This document shows positions 42,198 to 53,114 of a stretch of 64,000 bases of DNA, piece after piece. The stretch is from Halomonas saccharevitans (GTDB taxonomy: Bacteria; Pseudomonadota; Gammaproteobacteria; Pseudomonadales; Halomonadaceae). Every line of letters starts with the position of its first letter. The first letter of the stretch is position 1. Under the pieces are notes generated by a model. It saw only the letters and a program-made list of their open reading frames with translations. It did no database searches and had not been told where the DNA came from. The stretch lies in contig NZ_FPAQ01000020.1 in assembly GCF_900116405.1 (NCBI RefSeq), positions 1-64,000 of the forward strand, given 5' to 3'. The position numbers and the translations under genes are program-made.

Positions 42198-42446
42198 TCA
42201 GGCCTGCTTGCGGGCTTCCTTGACCAGCTCGGCGACGCGGTCGGAGAGCTGGGCACCCTGGCTCTGCCAGTGGGTGATGCGCTCCAGGTCGACGCGCAGG
42301 CGCTCTTCCTGACCGCGGGCGACGGGGTTGAAGAAACCCAGGCGCTCGATGAAGCGACCGTCACGGGACTTGCGAGAATCGGTCACGGTGAGGTGGTAGA
42401 AGGGACGCTTCTTGGCGCCACCACGTGCCAGACGAATGGTAACCAT
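42198..42446 (-). CDS. rpsP: 30S ribosomal protein S16
   Basis: 82 residues, [20 protein letters not shown] start and [20 protein letters not shown] core. First gene of the rpsP-rimM-trmD-rplS unit, with a promoter at 42612-42640. Confidence 0.97.
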   Translation of the reverse strand: MVTIRLARGGAKKRPFYHLTVTDSRKSRDGRFIERLGFFNPVARGQEERLRVDLERITHWQSQGAQLSDRVAELVKEARKQA

Positions 42447-42611
42447 GCGTTGATTATCCTTCGGTTGAAGTTACGGATGTTTCGGCCGAGGTGCCGATAC
42501 CCTGCTGGCCCTCGCCAATCTGCTCCGGGAAGCGGGCCGACGGCCCGGCTTCGGGTCATTCGGTCACGACGATGACCGCGTCGATCGCGGTCCTGCCTGT
42601 GAAGACGCGAT

Positions 42612-42640
42612 ATTCTACGGAAAATCGCTCGACTTGGAAA
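42612..42640 (-). promoter_or_regulatory. Sigma70-type promoter for rpsP-rimM-trmD-rplS
   Basis: Minus strand: -35 TTTCCA (42640-42635), 17-bp spacer, -10 TAGAAT (42617-42612), giving a leader of about 160 nt before rpsP. It lies between ffh and rpsP. Confidence 0.65.
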
Positions 42641-42674
42641 CCTTTTTGCGCTCGACACCGCGCCATGCGCCGGC

Positions 42675-44084
<1,410 letters not shown>

Positions 44085-44303
44085 GGGGCCTCTCCAATCA
44101 CGATGGCCGGGGAAACCGCTCCGGCATCGGCCGGGGCTCCCTGCAATGGTCGAAAATTATACGCGCCCTGGCCGGCAGTCTCCATGCATGACCGGCATTC
44201 GCTGCCCCGAGGGAGCGCCGCCGCGCTGTGCGCCGCCGTGGGGATTCGGTATAGTAGCAATACCATTTCATAAGCGCTGGCGAAGGCGCACGGACAGCGA
44301 TCG

Positions 44304-45104
44304 ATGCAGCCGCTATCACTTGCCGTCATGGCCTTCCTCTTCTACTTGGGGGCCGCCTCCTGGCAGGGCCTCGCCCTAGCCCGGCGGGTACCACCGCGCG
44401 ACATGCTGGTGCGTGCCCTGGCCCTGTTCGGACTGCTCTGCCACCTGCCGCTGGCCGCCACGCTGCTGGCCCGGGGCGACTCCCTGCTGCCCGGCCTCTC
44501 GACCAGCGCGGTGCTGGTCGGCGCGCTGGCCGTGCTGGTGCTGCTGCTGGCCAGCCTCTTCAAGCCGGTGCTCAACATCGCCACCGGACTGCTGCCGCTG
44601 GCCGGCCTGAGCCTGCTGCTGGCATCGGGGCTGCCGAGTCCGGAGCGTGCCACCGGCATGACCCCGGGCATCGCCCTGCACGCGCTGAGCAGCGCCCTGG
44701 CCTTCGCCCTGCTGGCGATCGCCGCCGTCCAGGCGGTGCTGCTGGGCATCCAGAACCAGGCGCTGCGCCATCACCACATCCGCGGCGTCGTCCAGTCGCT
44801 GCCCCCGCTGACCACCATGGAGCGGATCCTCTTCGAGATGATCTGGGCCGGCATGATCCTGCTGACCCTGTCGATCGTCAGCGGCTTCCTGTTCGTCGAC
44901 AACATGTTCGCCCAGCACCTGGCCCACAAGTCGATCCTCTCGCTGGCCGCCTGGGTGATCTTCGCCACCCTGCTGTTCAGCCACCATCGACTGGGCTGGC
45001 GCGGCATGCGCGCGGTGCGCTGGACCCTGGGCGGCTGCCTGGTGCTGCTGCTGGCCTACTTCGGCAGCAAGTTCGTGCTGGAGATCGTGCTCGACCGCGG
45101 CTGA
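44304..45104 (+). CDS. CcsA-type inner membrane protein (YpjD family)
   Basis: 266 residues with about eight membrane helices, of the cytochrome c assembly (CcsA/CcmC) superfamily. HALSSALAFALLAIAAVQAV and the late AHKSILSLAAWVIFATLLF carry conserved histidines. The WWD-type heme motif is not evident, as in E. coli YpjD. It sits between ffh and a CorC/CNNM gene exactly as ypjD-yfjD do in E. coli. Function unclear; roles in heme handling or membrane protein quality are only suggestions for the family. Confidence 0.85.
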   Translation: MQPLSLAVMAFLFYLGAASWQGLALARRVPPRDMLVRALALFGLLCHLPLAATLLARGDSLLPGLSTSAVLVGALAVLVLLLASLFKPVLNIATGLLPLAGLSLLLASGLPSPERATGMTPGIALHALSSALAFALLAIAAVQAVLLGIQNQALRHHHIRGVVQSLPPLTTMERILFEMIWAGMILLTLSIVSGFLFVDNMFAQHLAHKSILSLAAWVIFATLLFSHHRLGWRGMRAVRWTLGGCLVLLLAYFGSKFVLEIVLDRG

Positions 45105-45180
45105 GCCCGGCACCGCCTTGACACCCGCTGGCCGAGCCCCTACAACTCGAGCCTGATACGCCTTTGAGGATCCTTCGACA

Positions 45181-46464
45181 TTGAGTGACGACTTCCCGCT
45201 GGGACTGCTGTTCGGCCTGCTGTTCCTGCTCGTCTGCCTGTCCGCCTTCTTCTCCAGTTCCGAGACCGGAATGATGTCGATCAACCGCTACCGCCTGAGC
45301 CATCAGGCGAGCAGCGGCGAGTCGCGCGCCCAGCGGGTCATGCGCCTGCTGTCGCGGCCGGATCGGCTGATCGGCGTGATCCTGATCGGCAACAACTTCG
45401 TCAACAACCTGGCGGCCTCCATCGCCACCATCATCGCCATCCACTTCTTCGGCGAGGTGACCGGCCCGGCCGTCGCCACCGCGCTTCTGACCATCACCAT
45501 CCTGATCTTCGCCGAGGTCACGCCCAAGACCTACGCGGCAATCAAGCCCGAGCGCATCGCCTACCCCGCCTCGCTGGCCCTGGAGCCGCTGCTCAAGCTG
45601 CTCTACCCGCTGGTGTGGCTGGTCAACGCGATCTCCAACGGCCTGCTGCGCCTGATGGGCGTGAAGAGCATCGACGGCGGCGCCGACAACCTGACCCGCG
45701 ACGAACTGCGCACCGTGGTGCACGAGGCCGGCACGCTGATCCCCCGCCGCCACCAGTCGATGCTGCTGTCGATCCTCGACCTGGAGAACGTCACCGTGAA
45801 CGACATCATGGTGCCGCGCCACGAGGTGATGGGCCTCGACCTGGACGACGACCTGGAGGAGATCCTGGCCCAGATCCGCACCAGCCAGCATACCCGGGTA
45901 CCGGTCTACAAGGGCGACATCAACAACATCATCGGCATGCTCCACCTGCGCAACGCGGCGCGCTTTCTCTCCCGCGGCGACGTGACCAAGGCGGCCATCG
46001 TCCAGGAGGCGCGGGAACCCTACTTCATTCCCGAGTCCACGCCGCTGCACACCCAGCTGCTCAACTTCCAGAAGCAGAAGCGGCGCATCGGGATCGTGGT
46101 GGACGAGTACGGCGACGTGGAGGGCCTGGTGACCCTGGAGGACATCCTCGAGGAGATCGTCGGCGAGTTCACCACCGACGTGGCGGGCCTCGACCAGGAG
46201 ATCCACCCGCAGGACGACGGCAGCCATCTGATCGACGGCACCGCCAACATCCGCGATGTCAACAAGGCGCTGGGCTGGCAGCTGCCGACCGACGGCCCCA
46301 AGACCCTCAACGGCGTTATCCTCGAGCACCTGGAGTCCTTCCCCGACGGACCGGTCTGCCTGCAGATCGGCAACGTGCGCATGGAGATCCTCGAGGTGCG
46401 CGACAACCTGATCACCGCCGCCCGCTGCTGGCAGCCGGTGCGTCGCGCCGCACGGGTCGCGTGA
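45181..46464 (+). CDS. CNNM/CorC-type transporter-associated protein (YfjD family)
   Basis: 427 residues. A DUF21 membrane domain (LLFLLVCLSAFFSSSETGMM, four helices) is followed by two CBS domains (PRHEVMGLDLDDDLEEI and RIGIVVDEYGDVEGLVTLED) and a CorC/HlyC C-terminal domain. Family members are linked to magnesium or cobalt homeostasis. The start is TTG at 45181, with GAGG about ten bases upstream; no ATG fits the conserved beginning. Partner of the ypjD-type gene 76 bases upstream. Confidence 0.9.
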   Translation: MSDDFPLGLLFGLLFLLVCLSAFFSSSETGMMSINRYRLSHQASSGESRAQRVMRLLSRPDRLIGVILIGNNFVNNLAASIATIIAIHFFGEVTGPAVATALLTITILIFAEVTPKTYAAIKPERIAYPASLALEPLLKLLYPLVWLVNAISNGLLRLMGVKSIDGGADNLTRDELRTVVHEAGTLIPRRHQSMLLSILDLENVTVNDIMVPRHEVMGLDLDDDLEEILAQIRTSQHTRVPVYKGDINNIIGMLHLRNAARFLSRGDVTKAAIVQEAREPYFIPESTPLHTQLLNFQKQKRRIGIVVDEYGDVEGLVTLEDILEEIVGEFTTDVAGLDQEIHPQDDGSHLIDGTANIRDVNKALGWQLPTDGPKTLNGVILEHLESFPDGPVCLQIGNVRMEILEVRDNLITAARCWQPVRRAARVA

Positions 46465-46501
46465 GGCCCGCCATCCAGGCCCCGGATGAGACCGGCGCGG
46501 C

Positions 46502-47212
46502 CTAGTCGCGGTCCGCGTCGGGCTCGGCCCAGCCATCGGCCTCGACCTTGAGGGCGTGCACCCGCTCGGCGACGCGCTGCCGGCTCGCCTCGCCGGGCGG
46601 CATGGCCTCGCCGAAGTAGAGCGCCACTCGGGCGCGACAGCGCCGCGGCGGCCGGGTCAGCGCCTTGCCGCCCCGGTGCGAGGTCCAGGAGCCCCAGAGG
46701 CCAGCCAGCCCGGCGGGGATCACCGGCACCGCATCGCGAGCCAGTATCAGCTCGAGGCCGCGGCGAAAGGGCTGTATCTCGCCGTCCGGTGTCAGTCGCC
46801 CCTCGGGAAACACCATCACCACCTCACCCTGCCCCAGCGCCCGACTGACCTCGGCCAGCGCCTGTCGCACGCTGCCCGGATCTCGCCGATCGGCGTCCAC
46901 GGGAATGGCCCCCACCCGGCGAAATAGCCAGTTGAGCCAGGGCGAATCATAGATCGGCTTGTCCATCAAAAAGCGTAGCGGCCGGGGGCTGGCCACGCCC
47001 ACCACCAGCGCGTCCATGAAGCTGACGTGGTTACAGACGACGATGGCCGGACCGCTCGCGGGAATGCTTCCGCGACCACGAAAGCGCAGCCGATAGACCA
47101 GATGAAGCAACAGGAAGAGCGCGCCCCGCAGAAAGGGTCGCGGGGCACTGGCCAGCCGCCAGCCACCCGCCGCCATCACCAGCCCCGTCGCCCCCCACAG
47201 CAGCGGGGACAT
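46502..47212 (-). CDS. 1-acyl-sn-glycerol-3-phosphate acyltransferase (PlsC-like)
   Basis: 236 residues. Motif I NHVSFMDA (His62, Asp67) and motif III FPEGRLTPDG (135-144) are intact, with an N-terminal hydrophobic stretch (LLWGATGLVMAAGGWRLAS) for the membrane. Acylates lysophosphatidic acid or a related acceptor. The ATG overlaps the TGA of the TetR gene (TGATG), so the two are coupled and the regulator may control membrane lipid remodelling. Confidence 0.88.
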   Translation of the reverse strand: MSPLLWGATGLVMAAGGWRLASAPRPFLRGALFLLLHLVYRLRFRGRGSIPASGPAIVVCNHVSFMDALVVGVASPRPLRFLMDKPIYDSPWLNWLFRRVGAIPVDADRRDPGSVRQALAEVSRALGQGEVVMVFPEGRLTPDGEIQPFRRGLELILARDAVPVIPAGLAGLWGSWTSHRGGKALTRPPRRCRARVALYFGEAMPPGEASRQRVAERVHALKVEADGWAEPDADRD

Positions 47213-47829
47213 CACGGCGCGTCTGGCGCGCGCCCGAGGCCGGCCAGGATGGTCGAGAGCAGCTGGTCGAGCAGCTCGCCCACCTCCAGCGGTTCGCCGT
47301 GCCAGTGGCCGAGACGCTCGTTGAGGCCCAGCTGAACCAGGCCGTGCACGCTGCCCCAAAGGGTGCGACTCAGCCGCCACGCCTCCAGGTCATCCAGCGA
47401 CGGCTGGTACTCCTTGAGGGTCGCCTCCACCCGCAGGAAGAGCCCCTCGATCATCGCGTTCTGACGCTGATCCAGCTCGCCCTCCTGAGCCAGCGGATAG
47501 TCGAAGAGCAGCTGCCAGCGATGGGGGTCCTGGCGGGCGAACTGCCAGTAGACCCGCGCCAGGGCCTTGAGGCGCTGCTCGGGCACCTGATCGGCGAGCA
47601 GCGGCTCGATCACCTCACGCAGCCGGGCCAGGGTCTCGACGTTGACGTGCTGCAGCAGGTTACTGAAGCTGCCGTAGAGCTTGAGCAGCGTGCTGGGCGC
47701 ACAGCCGACCTCCCGCGCGAGCGCCCGCAGCGAAAGCGTGTGGACCGGATGCTGCTTAAGCCAGGCATCGCAGGCGTCCATGACGTGGGCATGGAGCGCC
47801 TCGGGTGCATGCTGTCTGGGACGAGCCAT
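47212..47829 (-). CDS. TetR family regulator with WHG-type C-terminal domain
   Basis: 205 residues. HTH: LSLRALAREVGCAPSTLLKLYGSF. The C-terminal half contains LWGSVHGLVQLGL, typical of the TetR_C WHG group. It probably represses itself and plsC through the palindrome at 47887-47903 in its upstream region. The effector is unknown; by partnership a lipid-related ligand is possible. Confidence 0.87.
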   Translation of the reverse strand: MARPRQHAPEALHAHVMDACDAWLKQHPVHTLSLRALAREVGCAPSTLLKLYGSFSNLLQHVNVETLARLREVIEPLLADQVPEQRLKALARVYWQFARQDPHRWQLLFDYPLAQEGELDQRQNAMIEGLFLRVEATLKEYQPSLDDLEAWRLSRTLWGSVHGLVQLGLNERLGHWHGEPLEVGELLDQLLSTILAGLGRAPDAP

Positions 47830-47886
47830 CGGGATCCTCGCGGAGTGGTGGCGCGCAACGCGCGTCGGGCGACAAGGATACTCTCA

Positions 47887-47903
47887 TCGAACACTGTTTT
47901 CGA
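47887..47903. promoter_or_regulatory. Candidate TetR operator between the tetR and SRAP-type genes
   Basis: TCGAACACTGTTTTCGA is a 17-bp dyad with one mismatched base pair, positioned 58 bases upstream of the tetR start in the divergent gap. Size and location suit a TetR homodimer. Confidence 0.5.
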
Positions 47904-48016
47904 CAGGATATCCAGGGCCATTCACGATGCAAGCGGCGGCCGGATCGCGCCGCGTTCGCGGCTTTTCTCCGCCCATGGACTTGGTTACCCTGACGCTCCA
48001 TCCACTCGGAGTCCCC

Positions 48017-48703
48017 ATGGCCGGCCGACTGCACATCGCCCCGCTCGACCTCGAGCGCCTGCTGCCCGACCTGGTCGCCGAGACCGCCCTGATCACCGGC
48101 CCCAACCTGGCGCCACGCCGCCCCCTGTCGATGATCCGACTGGATGCCGGGCGGCCGCGGCTGGTGACGGCCTTCTGGGGGCTGACGCCCCCCTGGCTCA
48201 AGGTGCTCGACCATGCGCCCCACTGCGCCCGGGCCGAGGCCCTGCAGACGCGCCCCATGTTTCGCGAGGCCTTCACGGCCCGGCGCTGTCTGGTACCGGT
48301 CAGCGGCGTCTATGCCTGGAAGCCACAGCCGCGTTTCAAGCAGCCCTTCCTGGTCACCCGCGTCGATCGCGGCCCCTTGCTGCTGGCCGGGATCTGGTGT
48401 CGCTTTCACACCAGCCTCAGCCAGCACCACGACTCCATGGCGCTGATCACGGTGCCGACCAACGCCCTGCTGGCGCCCATCACCGACCGCCTGCCGGCGG
48501 TGATTGCGCCCGACCAGGCCGAGCGCTGGCTCGATCCGCAGACACCGCCTAGCGAGGCTCAGGCCCTGCTCGGCCCCGCCTCCGCGGAACTCCTGGGCGC
48601 TTTCATGGTATCAAGGAAGGTCAACGACCCAGCCTGCCAGGAGCCGACCTGCGCCCATCCCACCGGCCCCATGCTGCGCCATTCCGTCCCACAGGAGCGA
48701 TGA
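48017..48703 (+). CDS. SRAP (HMCES/YedK-like) domain protein lacking the active-site residues
   Basis: 228 residues of SRAP fold: AFWGLTPPWLK, ARRCLVPVSGVYAWKPQPRF, QPFLVTRVD, VPTNALLAPITDRLPAVI and FMVSRKVND match the family landmarks. In YedK the crosslink to abasic sites needs Cys2, with Asn75, Glu105 and His160. Here these are Ala2 (MAGRL), Cys70 (HCARAEA), Ala100 (VYAW) and Thr156 (ITDRLP). The ATG at 48017 has CGGAG five bases upstream, so Ala2 is not due to a wrong start. The frame is intact and overlaps the protease gene. It cannot form the known thiazolidine crosslink; it may bind DNA only, or have a new role. Confidence 0.82.
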   Translation: MAGRLHIAPLDLERLLPDLVAETALITGPNLAPRRPLSMIRLDAGRPRLVTAFWGLTPPWLKVLDHAPHCARAEALQTRPMFREAFTARRCLVPVSGVYAWKPQPRFKQPFLVTRVDRGPLLLAGIWCRFHTSLSQHHDSMALITVPTNALLAPITDRLPAVIAPDQAERWLDPQTPPSEAQALLGPASAELLGAFMVSRKVNDPACQEPTCAHPTGPMLRHSVPQER

Positions 48704-51540
48704 TGATCAACGCCTTGCCTGCCTCTTGCCGCTACCCGGGCCATCTGCTCGCCTGGCTGGCCGTTGCCGCGGCCCTGCTGACGGGCCTGACCGCCCGCGC
48801 CGACTCCGTGAACGCCAGCGTCTCGCCCAAGGTCAGCCCCCACGACGATCGCGACTACCGCGCCCTGACCCTCGACAACGGACTGAGCGTGCTGCTGGTC
48901 AGCGACCCGGAGGCCGACAAGGCCGCGGCCTCGCTGAACGTCGACGTGGGCAGCGCCCAGGATCCCGAGGATCTCGCCGGCCTGGCCCACTACCTCGAGC
49001 ACATGCTGTTCCTCGGCACCGACGCCTATCCCGAGCCCGATGCCTACCAGGGCTACCTGACGCGTCACGGCGGTAGCCACAACGCCTTCACCGCGCCCTA
49101 CGACACCAACTACTTCTTCGATATCGAGCCCGACGCCCTGGCCGGCGCCCTGGATCGTTTCAGCCGTTTCTTCGTATCGCCGCTGTTCAACGCCGAGCGC
49201 CTGGAGAGCGAGCGCAACGTGGTGCACTCCGAATACCAGGCGCGCCTGCGCGACGACGGCCGCCGTGCCCAGGACGTGCTCGATCAGCTGCTCAACCCCG
49301 CCCACCCCGCCACCGGCTTCTCGATAGGCAGCCGCGAGACTCTGGCCGACCGGCCGGCGGGAGAGCCGAGCCTGCGCGAGCGCGTGATCGACTTCTACGA
49401 GGCGCACTACGACGCTAACGTCATGCACCTGGCGGTGGTGGCGCCCCAGCCCCTCGAGGAGCTCGAGGCCCTGATCACCGAGCGCTTCGCCGGCGTGCCC
49501 GACCGCGGCCTCGCCCGGCCAAGCATCGAGGCCCCGCTGGTCGAGGAGCAGAGCCTGCCGCGCGCGGTGCGGCTCGAGTCGGTGCGCGACAGTCAGCGAG
49601 TCAGCTTCCTGTTCCCGGTGCCCGACCCCGAGACCGCCTATCGCCACAAGCCGGCCGACTATCTGGCTCACCTGCTCGGCCACGAGGGCGAAGGCAGCCT
49701 GCTCGCGGCGCTGCGCGAGGCGGGCTGGGCCGACGGCCTCTCCGCCGGGGTGACCCGCGGCGATGGTCGCCGGGCGCTGTTCGCCGTGGACATCAGCCTG
49801 ACGCCCGAGGGTGCCGAGGCGCTGCCGCGCGTCCAGGCGAGCCTGTTCTCCGCCATCGAGGGCATTCGGGATAAAGGTCTCGAGGCCTGGCGCTATGAGG
49901 AGCAGGCGCGCCTGGCCGACCAGCAGTTCCGCTTCCAGCAGCACGGCGCGCCCCAGGGCGACGCCATCCGCCTGGCCATGAACCTGTCGCGCTACCCGCT
50001 GGAGGACGTCAACATCGCGCCCTACCGCCACGACGGCTTCGATCGCGCGCTGATCGAGCAGTGGCTCGACGGCCTGCGCCCCAACCGGCTGCTGCGCCTC
50101 TATAGCGGCCCGGAGGTCGAGGGCGACGCCGTCTCGCCCTGGTTCGACACCCCCTGGCGCGAGGTCGCGATGCAAGACGAAGGCGAGCCGCTGCCCGGCA
50201 TCGCCCTGCCCGAGCCGAACCCCTACATCGCCGCCGACCTCGAGCTGATCGAGCGCCAGGACGAGGTGCCGGGCCTGGCCATCGACGAGACGGGGTTCGA
50301 CTTCTGGCACATGGCGGATGCCACCTTCGACACCCCCCAGGTGGAGTGGCGCTTCAGCCTCCAGCACCCCGCGGCGAGCCGCGAGGCCCGCGAGGCGGCG
50401 CTCTCCCGGCTGCTCGCCGGCTGGCTCGTCGACAGCCTCAACGAGACCCTCTATCCGGCACGCCTGGCCGGCCACCGCTTCGAGGCCTACGCCCACGCCC
50501 GCGGCATCACCCTGTCGTTCTCCGGCTGGCGGGATCGCCAGGAGCGCCTGATCGAACGGGTCATCGCCCAGCTCGAGGACGCGACCATCGACGAGGCGAC
50601 CTTCGAGCGGGTGCGCTACCGCCTCCAGCGCGAGTGGCGCAACGCTCCGCAGGATGCGCTCTACCGCCAGGCTCACCGCACCCTGTCCGAGGCGCTGGTG
50701 CGCCCGCAGTGGCCTACCGAGGCGCTGCTTCAGGCGAGCCGCGACCTGGAGACCGCCGACCTGCGCGACTTCCGCCAGCGCTTCCTCGCCGAGCTGCACC
50801 TGGAGGCGATGGCGGTGGGTAACCTGACGCGCGAGCTCGCCGGCCGCGAGGCCCGGCAGGTGGCCGAGGCGCTCGCCCCGACCCTACCCAGCGAGGCCAT
50901 TCCCGACCTCACCCCGCTGCAGGCAGAGGATCTCCCCGAGCTCATTCCCACCACTACCCGGGAGGATTCGCTGGTGCTGCGCTACCTGCAGGGGCCGGAT
51001 CGCTCGCTTAAGAGCCAGGCTCGCCTGGCGGTGCTCGGCCAGCTGCTGGAGACCCCCTTCTACCAGCGCCTGCGCACCGAGGAGCAGCTGGGCTACGTGG
51101 TCAATGCCGGCTACTCGCCCATGCTGGACGCCCCCGGCATCAGCCTGTTGGTCCAATCCCCCGATACCGAGAGCGAGGCGATCCAGGGCCATATCGACGC
51201 CTTCCTGGACGACTTCGCCAAGCGCCTCGAAGCGCTCGACGACGACGCGCTGGCCGCCTATCGCCAGGCAGTGCACGATGCCCTGATGCAGCGCGATACC
51301 AGCCTCTCCGGGCGCACCAACCGCCTGTGGCGCGCGCTGGCTAACGGCGACACCGGCTTCGACCGCCACCGGCGTCTCGCCGAGCGCGCCCTGACGGTGA
51401 CGGCCGACGAACTGCGCCAGGCCTGGCCGGCCCTGGGCGACAGCGCCGTGGCACGCGTCAGCTTCGATCCGGGCGATGAGCCCAGCGACGTGCTGGCCCT
51501 GAGCCGGCACCTGGCGCCGCTGCCCGAGGACGATGACTGA
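48700..51540 (+). CDS. Pitrilysin-type M16 zinc peptidase
   Basis: 946 residues. A signal peptide (LAWLAVAAALLTGLTARA) sends it to the periplasm. The inverted zinc motif is His97-Tyr-Leu-Glu100-His101 (HYLEHMLFLGT), with the distal Glu in ERNVVHSEY. Four M16 half-repeats follow, with the C-terminal RTEEQLGYVVNAGYSP typical of the pitrilysin (PtrA/insulysin) group. It degrades peptides in the periplasm. The start overlaps the SRAP-type stop; ATG at 48703 is an equally good start three bases later. Confidence 0.9.
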   Translation: MMINALPASCRYPGHLLAWLAVAAALLTGLTARADSVNASVSPKVSPHDDRDYRALTLDNGLSVLLVSDPEADKAAASLNVDVGSAQDPEDLAGLAHYLEHMLFLGTDAYPEPDAYQGYLTRHGGSHNAFTAPYDTNYFFDIEPDALAGALDRFSRFFVSPLFNAERLESERNVVHSEYQARLRDDGRRAQDVLDQLLNPAHPATGFSIGSRETLADRPAGEPSLRERVIDFYEAHYDANVMHLAVVAPQPLEELEALITERFAGVPDRGLARPSIEAPLVEEQSLPRAVRLESVRDSQRVSFLFPVPDPETAYRHKPADYLAHLLGHEGEGSLLAALREAGWADGLSAGVTRGDGRRALFAVDISLTPEGAEALPRVQASLFSAIEGIRDKGLEAWRYEEQARLADQQFRFQQHGAPQGDAIRLAMNLSRYPLEDVNIAPYRHDGFDRALIEQWLDGLRPNRLLRLYSGPEVEGDAVSPWFDTPWREVAMQDEGEPLPGIALPEPNPYIAADLELIERQDEVPGLAIDETGFDFWHMADATFDTPQVEWRFSLQHPAASREAREAALSRLLAGWLVDSLNETLYPARLAGHRFEAYAHARGITLSFSGWRDRQERLIERVIAQLEDATIDEATFERVRYRLQREWRNAPQDALYRQAHRTLSEALVRPQWPTEALLQASRDLETADLRDFRQRFLAELHLEAMAVGNLTRELAGREARQVAEALAPTLPSEAIPDLTPLQAEDLPELIPTTTREDSLVLRYLQGPDRSLKSQARLAVLGQLLETPFYQRLRTEEQLGYVVNAGYSPMLDAPGISLLVQSPDTESEAIQGHIDAFLDDFAKRLEALDDDALAAYRQAVHDALMQRDTSLSGRTNRLWRALANGDTGFDRHRRLAERALTVTADELRQAWPALGDSAVARVSFDPGDEPSDVLALSRHLAPLPEDDD

Positions 51541-51564
51541 CCCGGGGCCTCAACCCCCGAGACG

Positions 51565-51594
51565 ACAGCGCCCGGCCACCTGGCCGGGCGCTGT
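51565..51594. terminator. Bidirectional terminator between the M16 peptidase and sbcB
   Basis: 14-bp perfect stem ACAGCGCCCGGCCA / TGGCCGGGCGCTGT with a 2-nt spacer, in the short gap between convergent genes. Confidence 0.8.
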
Positions 51595-51623
51595 TCGTTG
51601 ATCATCACGAAGGAGGGGCTTGG

Positions 51624-53114
51624 TCAGCCGAAGGCCTGGGGCGGCATCATCGACTCGACGTGCATCACCAGCTCCTCGAGCACCTGCCGGTCGCGATCGG
51701 CGAGCGATGCGCCATTGAGCCGCTCGATCTCGCGGGCAAAGTCCTTCAGCGTGAGGCTGGCGACGGCGGGGTCGTTCATGCGCTCCCAACGGAAGGCCTC
51801 CCAACGCGCCTGCTCCTCGCTCTCCAGGGTGTCGGGATAGCTGCGGGCCCGATAGCGAAACAGCATCTCCTCGAGGCGCGGATCCTGGAAGGCGAAGCGC
51901 GCCCCCACCAGATCCCAGGGATCGGTTTCGCGCACCCGCTGCATCTGCTGGCGATCCGTCGGCGAGAAGAAACCGCCGGCGTAGAGCATCAGGTCGGGAT
52001 CATGGGGCGGCTCGGGATGGGGCGCGGCGAACACCTCGGCGACACGCGCCGCGATCTCAGGGCGGGCGGCGAGTCGCTTCCAGTGCTCGCGGCACGCGGC
52101 CAGGTCGAGCCCCAGGCGTTCGACGATCTCGCCGTACTCGCCCTGGCGGGGCCCCGAGACATCCTTGAGCGCGCTGGCCGGGAAGAGCACCGGGCACTTG
52201 TTGATATGGATGACCTTGAGCGGAATGCGCTCGGCGCCCTCCGCGAGATCGTCGTTGCTGACGAAGACCCGCTCGCGAATCTGCTCGGGCGAGAGTTCCA
52301 TCAGCGGAGTCGGATCCATCGACAGATCGAAGACGATCACCCCGTTGGGATTGGAGGGATGCTCGGCCAGCGGCATCACCAGGGCGCTGCAGCCGCGACT
52401 GGCCGGATAGCGCCGCGAGATGTGCAGCACCGGCTTGCGGCTGGGCAGGTCAAGCTGCTTGGAGACGGCGCGCTTGCCGCGCAGGCCGAGCAGGTAGTCG
52501 AAGAGGCGGGCGTTACGCTCGCGCAGGAGCCTCGCCAGGGCAATGGTGGCGCGCACGTCCGCCAGGGCATCGTGGGCGCCCGCATGGGCGATACCGTTGG
52601 CGGCGGTCAGGTCCTCGAGCTTGAAGCTCGGCGCGCCGTCGTCGCGGGTCGGCCACTCGATACCCTCGGGGCGCAGGGCGTGAAAGGCGCGCACGACGTC
52701 GATCAGATCCCAGCGCGAGTTGCCGTTCTGCCACTCCCGGGCGTAGGGATCGAGCAGGTTGCGATAGAAGAGGTGGCGACTCACCTCGTCGTCGAATCGC
52801 AGGCTGTTGTAGCCCAGCGCACAGGTCCCGGGCTCGCTCATGGCCGCCTCGATGCGACCGGCGAACTCGGCCTCCGGCAGGCCGCGACGGCGGGCCTGCT
52901 GCGGCGTGATCCCGGTGATCAGGCAGGCCTGAGGATGGGGCAGGAAGTCATCGGCGGGCTTGCAGAAGAACTCGAGCGGCTCGCCGATCTCGTTGAACTC
53001 GGCATCGGTACGGATGGCCGCGAACTGCGAGGGACGATCGCGGCGCGGATCGGCACCGAAGGTCTCGTAGTCGTGCCACAGGAAGGTCTGCGGGGCGGCT
53101 TTCGACTGCGCCAT
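51624..53114 (-). CDS. sbcB: Exodeoxyribonuclease I
   Basis: 496 residues. 3'-5' ssDNA exonuclease of the DEDD family; first motif is FLWHDYETFGADPRRDRPSQ, and DIAHAGAHDALADVR-type motif III is here NGIAHAGAHDALADVR. The SH3-like and helical C-terminal parts follow (FSPTDRQQMQRVRETDPWDL). The ATG at 53114 gives the E. coli-like start; the upstream extension lacks a site. Together with RecJ and XerD it forms the recombination genes of this window. Confidence 0.93.
   Translation of the reverse strand: MAQSKAAPQTFLWHDYETFGADPRRDRPSQFAAIRTDAEFNEIGEPLEFFCKPADDFLPHPQACLITGITPQQARRRGLPEAEFAGRIEAAMSEPGTCALGYNSLRFDDEVSRHLFYRNLLDPYAREWQNGNSRWDLIDVVRAFHALRPEGIEWPTRDDGAPSFKLEDLTAANGIAHAGAHDALADVRATIALARLLRERNARLFDYLLGLRGKRAVSKQLDLPSRKPVLHISRRYPASRGCSALVMPLAEHPSNPNGVIVFDLSMDPTPLMELSPEQIRERVFVSNDDLAEGAERIPLKVIHINKCPVLFPASALKDVSGPRQGEYGEIVERLGLDLAACREHWKRLAARPEIAARVAEVFAAPHPEPPHDPDLMLYAGGFFSPTDRQQMQRVRETDPWDLVGARFAFQDPRLEEMLFRYRARSYPDTLESEEQARWEAFRWERMNDPAVASLTLKDFAREIERLNGASLADRDRQVLEELVMHVESMMPPQAFG

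Noticed and set aside
48559-50799. 746-codon minus-strand frame opposite the M16 peptidase
   Set aside because: The peptidase has its zinc motif and signal peptide; the antisense frame has no domain and no start signal.
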